Source: Rhyzopertha dominica (Eukaryota; Arthropoda; Insecta; Coleoptera; Bostrichidae). From it: DNA of 64,000 nucleotides. Positions 25,701 through 37,314 of this stretch are shown piece after piece. Under the pieces are notes generated by a model that had not been told where the DNA came from, made no database searches, and saw nothing but the letters and a program-made list of their open reading frames with translations. How positions within the stretch are numbered: the stretch's first letter is position 1; the number at the start of each line of letters is the position of its first letter. The translations under genes and the position numbers were made by a program. The stretch is from assembly GCA_025024175.1 (NCBI GenBank), contig QCXZ01000003.1:22960392-23024391 (forward strand). The letters run 5' to 3'.

Positions 25701-28700
25701 CATTATTTTTAGGGTCAGACTGCGTTTTTTGCATTTCTTTTATATTATCTTAGATGTTCATTCCATTTTGAAACTATTTGGACTAATTTTAATCTATATT
25801 AACCCTGAAGAAACTACTGTCCAAATTGACACTTAATGCTGAAAGACGTCACATGACTGCAACTGCTGTTTAGGCGGCAATTTTTTTGTTTTGAAAATAA
25901 TGTTGATGTAATGTAATTGCATTAAGTAAAATGTTCACAGTACTTGATATGCCTTCAGAACATATTCACTTGCTTTTCAGTTTTTAAAAATTGTAAAAAT
26001 ATCCAATTTGACACGTTTAAATATTTAATCACCGTGTCTGCACGAGTCAGCCTTAACACTAAGGATGCCTCGAGCGGAGGTGAAATGTATGTATATCCGC
26101 TGATTAAATATTTAAACGTGTTTTGGAGTTTTCTGTTTTTAACGCTGTAAATTGATACGTTAGCTGTTCTAATACTCAATTTGAACACCGTTACTTGTGG
26201 CCAGATAATCATTCTTCCATTGGTAGGCCGGTGAATTGTAAAATCTCTTTATTCTTAGTAGACTTCGGACGTTTTTGGGCTACACAATTATCAGTGGAGG
26301 TAAAAGATAAACACTAGCTTTAACGCGCTTGACGTACTAAATAGTAAGGCTAGCTTTAACGCGCTTGACGTACTAAATAGTAAGGGTGGCTATATAATAA
26401 TGACGTATCTCTCTTCTCAATAGTTTATTTCGCCGATTCTGATAAGATTTTTATAAAATTTAGTTTGAATTAAAATCGCGTTGTTATGGGGCGGGCGATT
26501 ACTTACTTCAAAATACCAGATTCATTTTATTACACGACTACTCTGAATAGTAAATAGGTAGTAGTGTCATGGCAGATAATACATTTTATCGTATCTGAAT
26601 GAGAACCTTATTTTGGCGACAGCATTTGAGGAGTGATTACTTCTCTAAAACGAAAATAAATTTTTACCCTTAAAAACAGCGCTATTTAATATATACAATA
26701 CATTCACATTTGATTTTGCTATTTGCAGTTCTATGACTGCCTTCGCAAATAAAAAATTGCCATTCTTTTGTATCAGTGTCTATCAAACATCGTGTTAAAA
26801 TTATCGCAAAAAGAAGATGTAAAATGTATTAGCAAGTCAAACTGTAAGTTTTTGCAACTTGCTTCTGCAGATTTGTAAAATTAGCTTTTGAGAGTTCATT
26901 CTAATTCTAATTAGTTTAGCTAAATGTACCTTAAGATCCTGAACTTCCTTCACCAGTTCAATGTTTTCTTGAGACAGACGAGTCTTGTGAGAAGTGATGT
27001 CAACAATGGTGCGATTCAGCTCTTCTATTTTCACGTTAAGCTCGCTGATGGTAATTTCCAATCTTTCGACGTGTTTAATAGAAACGATGCGTTCCTTGTT
27101 CAAAGATTCTACTTGAGCTAGGAGTTCGTACACTTCTGCCTGGAATTTTCCTTTTTCCTTGTCAGCCCTGAAAAATAACATTAATTACTTTATTTTATTC
27201 GGAAATATTATTATGAAAGTATGTTGCACATGGTATAACATTTAATTAAAGATTATGTTAAACACTTTTCAATCGCTTGTGTTTTATCTATACTAAATAT
27301 TTAAATATTCTGTTATTACATAGAGTTTACCAGAAGTGTTGGATCAAACTGAAGCTGCTGAAGCTTATTTTCAATCAAAATAACCACACAGGTCGTTGTC
27401 AAAATCTTAACGGTTTAAAAGTTCCACTATATTCTTTATGATTTGTTTCATGATTAGTACCACAGAATATAGTAAGTATGTAAATAACTATAACAATTTC
27501 TTTGATCTATTTCTCTTGTAAAAAAATTTTTACTCACTTTTGTTCAATAAGTAAAACGCAGTTTACATTTAAATTTAAGCGATCGTATCTTGCAAAAAAG
27601 TGCATGTGCCACGTTAGTTTAAATATTTCTATGTTTTATGCTAATTGAAATAAGAGAACTTATTGCTTTCCCAAGGGGGCGAAATTTTAGCTTATGTAGG
27701 TATACAAAATGACTAGGCACAAAAGGCAGTGCGAACAAACTAGCAGTGGATGTTATAGCGTCCACCCTTTTTGATTTGTCAAAAATTCTACTGTATAGAG
27801 ATCTCTACGCATTTTTGTTTAATAAAGTAAAATACAGTTGAGATTTAAGCGAACGTATTTGAAATAATGTACATGAACTAAGTGTGTCCCATTATTTTAC
27901 AAATTGTTTTATGTTAACACTAATAAGAATACATTCTTTGGCGTATAAAAAATGAGTATTTAATTGGAATTCGGTAACACTATATATCTAAGCATAGCAT
28001 GACATAAAAGTCAGTCAGGACAATTTTAACAAGAACGTAACGAATCAATTCTGAATAAGCGTTTACAATAAATGTTCAAGTAGTTGTCCACTGGTCCTAA
28101 TACACAGCCTGCATTATCCAATTAAACTTTTTCTAAAGTTCTGTAGGGCTCCACGATTGTTTATTTGCAGAGAAGTGGCTTGAGTCCTGTCTCGTAATTG
28201 TTGCGGGTTTTGAGGTTCTTCCCGTTATAACCCCACAAGAAAAAGTATTAAGGGTTGTGGTCAGGGGAACGTGGAGGGTATGATATTAGCCCTCCTCGTC
28301 CAAGCCGTCTACCGTTAAATACTTTATTTACAAACTGTCTAGATTTTATATAGTATAGTGCTCTAGAGCTCCATCTAATTGCAGCTACATTATGTGCCTT
28401 GCCTCTAAAAGAACTTCATCCAGTAAGGGCAATAGTCTATCCTCTAATAATTGCATTTAACGGGCGGCATTTAATCTTTCAGGGAGCTCATAATGGTTAG
28501 ATTAGAATTCCACCTATTATCCCAGCTCATAAATTTATGCCAAAGTGATGCTGAAAGCGACTATTTCGTGTTTCGTGGGGATTTTCTATTCACCAGCTAT
28601 GAAGATTGTGGATATTAAATATCCCAACCTCTTTGAAGTGGTATTGGTCGATACATAAAATACTCGCGTCTCAACATTCGACTGCAGAACTTAATCCGCA

Positions 28701-31700
28701 AGGAGTAATCGATGGAGAACCAGGGGTGCCGACTCCATGGGTGCTCGGGTGCTCCAGCACCCACGAGAAGTAAATTGTGGGTGCGGAGCACCCACGACCA
28801 AATAGGCTTCAACACATGTACCATAAATTCAAACTGACTTATCACAGATATAAAAAAGAATTCTTTGTCAAATTTATCAAATTAGAGCGTCTACAGTGCT
28901 GTCAGATTGCTCAAGCTCACCCAGCCTTGTTTTAGAATTTCTTGTGAAAGCAAGTACGTGGAAATGTTGCTCAGTTTTTTAATATCTGATTTTTTTATTT
29001 ATTATATTGGAATTTTGATTTATGTGAACCATTTCAAGTATTAATCTCTTGTTTGCATTACTTTCTTTATCGTTAATACTTAATATGATGTCCATGTGTT
29101 CAGTAAGTGAGCATCTATCCCTATGTTTAGTTATATCACTTTTGTAGTCGGTCAATCTATTAACCATCCATTGTGATACCTGTCCTATGTGTACTTGCCT
29201 TCACAATCCTCACATTCCAAACATATATTATAGAACATTTGCATGATATTTTGCAGGTATTTTTGATTTTAGTGTTGCGAGTAGGGTTGAGCCATGCTTT
29301 TTGTCCTCAATTGTATTTTTTATGTTTTCATTTTTTAAACGTTCTGATTAATTTTGTTGTCAATCCAGTAATGTTTGTTATACATTCTATGATCTACTGT
29401 TTGCAGGTTTTTGTCAACCATAGGATCATGATTTACCCTCTGCCCCACGTCACCCTGCATACTACCGTTAGCTGTGTTTGCGTTACATGAAGTGTTGATA
29501 AATCAGTAGTAGAATACAAGATTTTATTTATCAACGCTCTCGGGTATGAATTGCGTCGAATGATTTGAAACGTAGTTTATATACCTCCCCGATAAGGTTG
29601 GTTTCCATTACCAATACAGTATTATTTTATAATTTTTTTCGTATATCTCGTTCTGTAGTTAATTGAACACAGTTTCTTTCATAAAAAAGTTTGTTGATCA
29701 CTTAATAATGCTGGTACCAACAAAGGCACTAGAACAAATCTAGTATTTTTGTACTTATTTTTTGCCTCTTATGTATATTTCTATTTATATCATACATATT
29801 TCTGTCATATTGCATGTGTACCTATTGAGCTCTATTGGACGGATTCATAGATACGATTTTCACCATTATGTTAGCATGAGCACCCACGAGGTTTTCTAAA
29901 AGCTGGCGCTCCTGTGGAGAACAGCGCTGAATATTATGAAATTGATAATAATGTTGTCTCTTGAGGACTCGCTGTATCGTCGACACAGCGATATTTGCCG
30001 ATATTTGGCGTACCCTTGTGGATGGATCTCTATAATTTCATCTACTATTTATTCTTCGGCCAGTACGAGCTTTCCTATCTTTCATGCGGATGAAAACTCA
30101 GTGATCGGGAAATCGGTCTTGGTATCTACTCAACCCATAACTGAAATGCATTTCTGCTCACTCACTTGGTGATACGGTGTGCAATACACGTTAATAAACC
30201 CAACAACAATTAAAAGAATAGACAGGAACAAAAAATAAGAACAAAATCGGTAAAAACGACAATTGCAGCAACAAAAGAATAAGAAAAAGATGGACTGCAT
30301 AATATCCACAGCCAGCTTTTACAAAAACGTGCCTTGTGGACTGACTTATATACCTACATAATGTAACATTTCGTCTTCCCATGGTACTACTACAACAGAT
30401 AAGGAAATGAGCGTACTGTTATTTCAATTAGCATAAAACGTAGAAACTAGAATGAGAGTAATGGGGCACATTTTGTTCATGTACTTTTTTTGCAAGATGC
30501 TTTGTTTAAATGCATTTTACTTATAATATACAGGGAGATTCAGGAGGAAGTGGCAATATTTTGGGAAATGGCAGTATTCACAATTCTGAACAAAAAAAAG
30601 CGGGTTCGACTTATACCCTAAAGCGTTCCGTTTCAGAGATACGACCCTTAGAAGTTGTAATTCAACAATCATTTTTTTCTGAAATATCTAAGTAATCAAG
30701 TAATATTCAAATTTGAAATTCCGGAAATCATCTTAGCTATAGAAGGCCTTATTTCAGACACATTTTAATTTTCTTACATTCACTGAGGAGTTAAAAACTT
30801 AAGGATAGTTACCCTTTTCTTCTCAGTAACTATTCATCACTAATTGGTTTCACGGTTCTGACCGAATTTTTGAAATCTATTATTCCTCTTGCCAAAAAAG
30901 TTACTCTTTTTGTATGTCGATAATATTAACCGTTTTCTAGGTAAACGACATTTTATTCCAACATGCTTAAACAGAAATGGGATATTCGAATCATATGAGC
31001 AAGACTATGAGAAATGAAACAAACGATATTACTGTCACAATTAAGTAAAATTGATTCGGATTCCAGTTTACTGCCTAGTGTGTTTACACACACTGAATAT
31101 GCCGATATGGTACGGCCCGAAAGACGTTTTCCAATTTATTTTAGAGTTCAGAAGCAGCTAATTCACTCCGTTGACAAATACCACACAAAAATACCATATT
31201 GGCATATTCAGCATGTGTAATAAGCAGACTAGGCATGCATGAATGACTGTAAACTGGAATTTTAATAAATTTTACTTAATTGTGACAGTAATATCGTTTG
31301 TTTCATTTGTCATAGCCTTGCTGATGTGATTCGAATATCCGATTTCTGTTTAAGCATGTTCGAATAAAATGTCTTTTATCTCGAAAACGGTTAATCGTAT
31401 CAACATACAAAAAACTTTTTTTGTGCAAGAAGAATGATATATTTCAAAAAAGAGGTCAGATCCGTGAAACCACTAAGGGATGCATAGTTATTGAGAAGAA
31501 AAAGGTAACTACCCTTAAGTTTTTTACTCCTCAGTGAATGTAAGAAAATGAAAATGTGTCTGAAATAAGGGCCCTTCTCTAGCTAAGATGATTTCAGGAA
31601 ATTCAAATTTGAATATTTCTAGATCACTTAGATATTTTAGAAAACGTGTTTGTTTAATTACAACTTCTAAGGGTTGTATCTCTGAAATGGAGCGCTTTAG

Positions 31701-34700
31701 GGTGTAAGTCAATACCAGTTTTTTCTTCAGAATTGTGAATACTCCACTTCCTAAAATATTGTCACTTCCTCCTGATTCATCCTGTGTGTTATATTTGACC
31801 ACCTAAGCACAATAATTGTACAAGCGAGGGGCTAATTTGCTTTGGTTGTAGCATAATTTTCGGTAGATAAGGAAATACGAAGCCCGCTGAGCGCACTTTG
31901 AACACCCATTTTACAGATTTTCACTCGCGTAATCGTAATTGAGCAAGAAAGGTAAGAAATTTTACTTTTTATAAGAATTTCTTTTGGATTACCAACTGGT
32001 TAGCTACAAGCGATCACAGATTTTATCCGGGGTGGTCTCTTTCTCATCTGAGGAACTTTTTTTTAATTTGATATACTAGAGATGCTTCCCAGTACACACA
32101 ATCTCACAGCAGCTAAATATTATATCCAACCTTCTTTATTCCGTGTGAACTGACGGAGATACCGCAGTAATTTAGGTTTTAGTAGCTTTAGCTGATATGG
32201 GAGCAAAATGTAGTAGTTATGTCACCATTGTTTAACACCTATATTTTTACATCAAGAAATAATAAGGCATGAAACACGCCAACGTTTCATTGACTATGCG
32301 ACTATATTTGAAATAAATGCTCAATAATAAAGGGATAATCGATAAGTCTATTTATCTGATAATAATGCTTAGACTTAGAATGACGTAACTGTATAACTGA
32401 AACTAGTTTTTAATTTAAATGCGAGTACTTATCAGTGCAGTATCCATTAATCAGCAATACGCCTATAATTAGTAGATATATCTAACCGTCAGTCATGTAG
32501 TTCCCACGTCCTTTTTTACTACACAGAAAAATCCTACCCGCAAAAACGTATTTATAACGAAAATTCGAAGGTTCTGAAATGTTTGTGTCCCGCATACCTT
32601 TAGCTGGTTCTAAAAACGGCTAACTATTTATAGCGCGTATATATGGGACAGCGTCAAATTGCATAAAAGTCTGTTACCAGGTACTCGAGAGCTGCTAATG
32701 TTGCCGAAGTACACTAAGCGAGAAGTTAGTGCAGATATTTATTGTTCAGAAAAAATAATTGCGCAAGTAGAGGGTAAAACAATTGACTATTGCGACTTAT
32801 GGTCGACCGCAATCAGGATCTGTACAAATATGGGGCGGAACGCGAACCGAGGTTATTTTTAACATTGATGTTGCCACTAACGGCGCTAGTGTATACAACC
32901 CAGAAAATTGTATCGATATGTACGTATCATAAAACTTTTTCAATTACATTTGTTTATAACGCCTCCTTAAAAAAAGANTAATAATCTGCAAAATTTACTG
33001 CCATGCAGCGGTCTGAAATNACAGACAATCTGTTTAATGCTCTTTAAAAAAGATATCTGTTTAGTAATTTGTAATTAATCCATGTAACACATAATTAATG
33101 CTTTTAAAACTCTTCGTTGTGTTATAGTAGTAATTAAGCTTATCAGATCAAACGAACTGCCAAAAACTAAATCGCAGTCAATGCTCTCTATATATCTATA
33201 CTTTCGGTTTCTACTCGTGCTTAATGCAATACACTGCGTCATATTGCTGTGTCCAACTGAGATACACCGAATGCATACTCTAGTTTTGCCGAGTATAAAT
33301 TGATTATGTGTACATATTCACTTTTTACAATTGTACAGCGGTCCATGTTACTTGGAGATGCGGCCAAAACTACTATTACATTAAAAACTAACTTCCTAAC
33401 ATCCCAACAATTTAAATATAATTTTAATGTGCGTAACTACTATTCAAAACCTTATTTATTCTAGCAAGGGGTTAGGTGGTTTGGATCCTACCACTTGCAT
33501 TTGTATGCGGAAGATCTAAATGATATTAATTTTTGAATTTTCATCGGGTTACCTCGTAGTGTAATTATTATTAGTATTTGTTTCTATATAATGCTCATTT
33601 GCTTTTAAATTGTCTGTATAAATGCTTAACATATTCTGTTGCACTTGAAAATTTATTTAAAAATGGATGCCGTAACAGCAGAATATCTTTTTGAATATGT
33701 TAATATAATAGTCAAATAATTGATGCAGGAGTAGCTTTAAATTAAAATTTCTAATAAAAGACAATCGGAGCGGAAATGATTTCTACACACTTATATAGCT
33801 ATAGCTCTAAGTAACAATTATGCTGGACAAACCTTAAAAAAGGAAACTATCGACGGACAGTAGCAATGCAAGTTAAAATACCTTATGTTGATTTCTATTT
33901 TCTTGTAGAATTAATTACGGTTCATATTAAATATGTGTGATTTCACATAATACCGTTTTAGTTAGTGCATAGTTTCAGCCTTTCAGCAATGCCAGCTTTT
34001 CATGAAAAACAAATTATCACAAAACGGTAACCAACAGACTCAAATAGGTTAATTTTTGATACTTGTCTCGATTATTATGAGTCAGAGTGGCATATGTTTT
34101 GAACGGATTAGATAAACTAGAGAAATTGATCTGTAACGCCTATTTTAAAAAAATTTAATTATAACTAATAGCTGTTCTTCCAATATTTTAACTTTGGTGG
34201 AGGTGCTGAGCGAACAGACGATGTTGGACATGTACCTACGTGATGCAAGAGCTGTAATTCGTTTAAGTGTAGGTTGATACCAACATAAATAGATAAGCTG
34301 TTTTTGCTGATGTATTTATTTCGTGTAATCTGCTTAATTTTAAATAATTTTTTGGAAGTTAACTAAAATACTCTTTACTTTTTGTATTTCCAAGAAGAAT
34401 TAAATATTTCACAGTAATAGTGCACATCGTTGTCTAGTTAGAGACAGAAAATAGTATGTATTGTATGCAGAAAACACATGTGGTAAAATCGAACGCAAAA
34501 GTTTTTTAAGGCGTAAATGTGAAAAATTTTAATTAGTCATCACAGGCTCAGTCGAGATTTAAATTACAGCAATAATTTGATTTAGTTTACAGAACTCGAA
34601 ATTTCAGGTACAGAACATAACATTTGAAACCTCGCCAAAAATAGTTTGGCACCTCTCCACACGGTCGTATTATAGCAATAATTTATTTTGCTTACTTCTG

Positions 34701-37278
34701 TGCAAATGTGCAATTTGAAATACCACAAGTACGAACCGCTAAACATAAACTTTAGGTTTGTGCTTTTCTGCGAAAAGTTTGTTTGCATACCTAAAGCGTA
34801 AAGTTCGTTTTGGCTGTTTGTTTTCTCATTTTCTCGTATATGCTGCTTTACTGAGGGATATATCCTTATTATTCCCAATGTGTGTATAAAACTCTCTCAT
34901 CTTGCTTCAGGCGTAGTCAGTAAATGAAGACGTTGATTTAATAGCGACTTATTTTTTATACTATTATAATTTATCTCAAACCATATTATATTTTTGATAA
35001 AACTGTTTGAACTTCAAGATGCAAATATATATTCTAAAACAAGTTCCATTGTCGCCATCATTTTGAGGTAAATGGCCCTTTAAATTTGATGTGTACAAAT
35101 AATCGTTTACATTTAAGATGAGATATTTTTATGAGCCATTGGAGTCAATCTTGTTATCTACCACTGAAGATCCATTATTATGATTATATCTTAATAAGCT
35201 TTGCCAAAATTTATATTCTTTCAAGGTATGTCATTTCGAGCAAACACTTGTTACTAAAGAATGATTAGAAATATTATATAAATGTTGCTGCAAAAGCCTA
35301 CATGTCTTGCACTAAAGGGNTTAAAGAACAAGCAGACTATTATTGTTGTAGGATCATATTTCTATAAAATAAGCCAATTCAAAAGCGAAATCATCCCGAA
35401 CAAAAAGTAATGAACCTAAGGTGGAGACATTTAATACGGGTGTGCAATACAAATATAGATACTTTCATGCACATTTTACCAATGATGTGTTTATTGGCTC
35501 GACTGGTTTCAGTGCATTGCTGATGAATCTTTTCCTATTGCTTTATACATTGATGATTTTAATAAATGTTACCAAATGATTAGTGTTTATTGTTATATAG
35601 TTAATATACTGTTTACAGTTCCATTCAACTCAATTAATATATTCTTTAAATCAACATGTGATGCATGAATGCAGTTGACTGTTACTTGATTGCTTTTTTT
35701 CGTTCTAATATAAATCTACTCAGCTTGTGTATGTGTATTAATGCGATATTTATGGTATAAATTTGTTTGCATTTATTAGTATTTAATAGCAAGAACTGTT
35801 CTTAAATTTCTAAAAATTTATGGTAATTATTAAAAATAACTTTAATGTAAGTAATATAAGGTTGTTTTAATTTTTTTATGTCTCTAAAATAAAGAATGTA
35901 TTTATATTTTGTAGAAAGGTTTTACTAAATGTACTAGAACCAGGAAATATACAGCATTCTCAGATTGTAAGAAACGGCTTAAAATTGTATTTTCAGTTAA
36001 ATAAATAATTTCAAAATATTACCTTTTTTGTTGTCAATCTTACCCTACAGTTGCTTTTTCGTATAGAATACTTTCTTACGTAAATGACATAAAAAAGTCC
36101 ACTTTGTTAAAACTTTGGTGTTGATAAAAACCTTAAGTAAAAATTCTAATGTTAATCTGCAAGCAGCAACAGAAGGCTGTGATGATTACCATTGTACGAC
36201 TTGAATACATAAATAATGTGTTCAATAATTGCAGTTTACATAACTCATTTTTTTCCAAAAAAAAAAAACAGATTTCGACAGCTACTATGTCACGTTTTTC
36301 AAACATACCTTGACTTCGCCTTGGAAAGTTGATCGATTTGATCCTGGAAGTCAACAATAATTTCCTGATGCTTCTTCTTGAGGATGTTAGCTGTTTCCTC
36401 TGATTCAAGATGAACATCTTCGAGGAGTTTTCGAAGTTTCAGAAGCTCTGTATCGCGTTTCTTGTTAATCTCGAACTAGAGAAAGATCACGTGTAACTAT
36501 GATTGTCATAAATTCGATATTGTAGACATATTACCTGACTTTCAGCACCACCTTCAGCCTCTTCCAAGCGTTCGGACAGTTGTATGACTTGCACGCTCAG
36601 GTCAGCTTTCTCTCTCTCAATCTGTGAAAAAAATAGACCTTTGAAGCTTTCTAAATCACTCAGACTTTTAACTTTAAGGCTCATAAAACGGTCAGAAATT
36701 TCGCAGTCTTGCCAAAACATCTATGCGGCAAAAATAAGATTTGATTCATCGCTATTTTATCCCACAGTAAATCAGTCGCCGTAGCGTGTTGGTTTAGCTG
36801 ATGTATAAATAGAAAAATGAATTTCAGAGTTAGTCAGCTTTAGAAGTCTATTATTAAAGGTCAAGTATAGATTAGTAGTGTACTGTTAACTAACATCTAA
36901 AACGTTAGGTAGCTCTAAGATTTAGAATCCTTGCTAGAGAACCAGTTATCCACAAAAACAACCAATATATGTGTGTATTTAGTTTCATTAAGACTGGGAT
37001 GCTGTCTTTAAAAACAGCACCACTTAAAAACTACTAAATATTAAGAAATAAACGGAACGCTTATCTGAAAGATGAAAGATTTAACTAAACCCTAAGGTAT
37101 TCTTCAACAAATATATCAATATTTCAGATTATTTTTGGCCTACACTTTTCGAATTTTAGTTATTGTGCCACTTAGTTTGCACATACAAAGTAGCTTATGT
37201 AAATAAGGCTTTTTAAACATGTCGGTGCAGTAATTATTGAGTGATGCTGTTTCGTAANGAAATTGTTCTTTTTTTATC

Positions 37279-37314
<36 letters not shown>

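Larger units (their letters stand above)
24521..26929 (-). other. Prm intron 5, unassigned apart from a hairpin and a tandem duplication
   Basis: A 2.4-kb intron. A long perfect stem lies at 26011-26121 and a two-copy repeat at 26314-26385. No coding sequence is supported. Confidence 0.5.
28090..30170 (-). pseudogene. Mariner-like (DUF4817-type) transposase relic, split by a hAT insertion
   Basis: On the - strand the upstream half (30170-29923) reads [20 protein letters not shown] and HNIQRCSP. Across the inserted hAT it resumes at 28712 with [16 protein letters not shown], then [20 protein letters not shown], a QLDGAxxHYT region and an RSPDHNPxYFFLWGY-type segment near 28230-28300 (stops and shifts between). 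The order HTH, first catalytic block, Q-D-G-A-P-A-H-like block, then S-P-D-x-x-P-x-x-F-F-L-W-G is that of IS630/Tc1-mariner-type transposases of the DUF4817 group. Dead copy. Confidence 0.65.
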
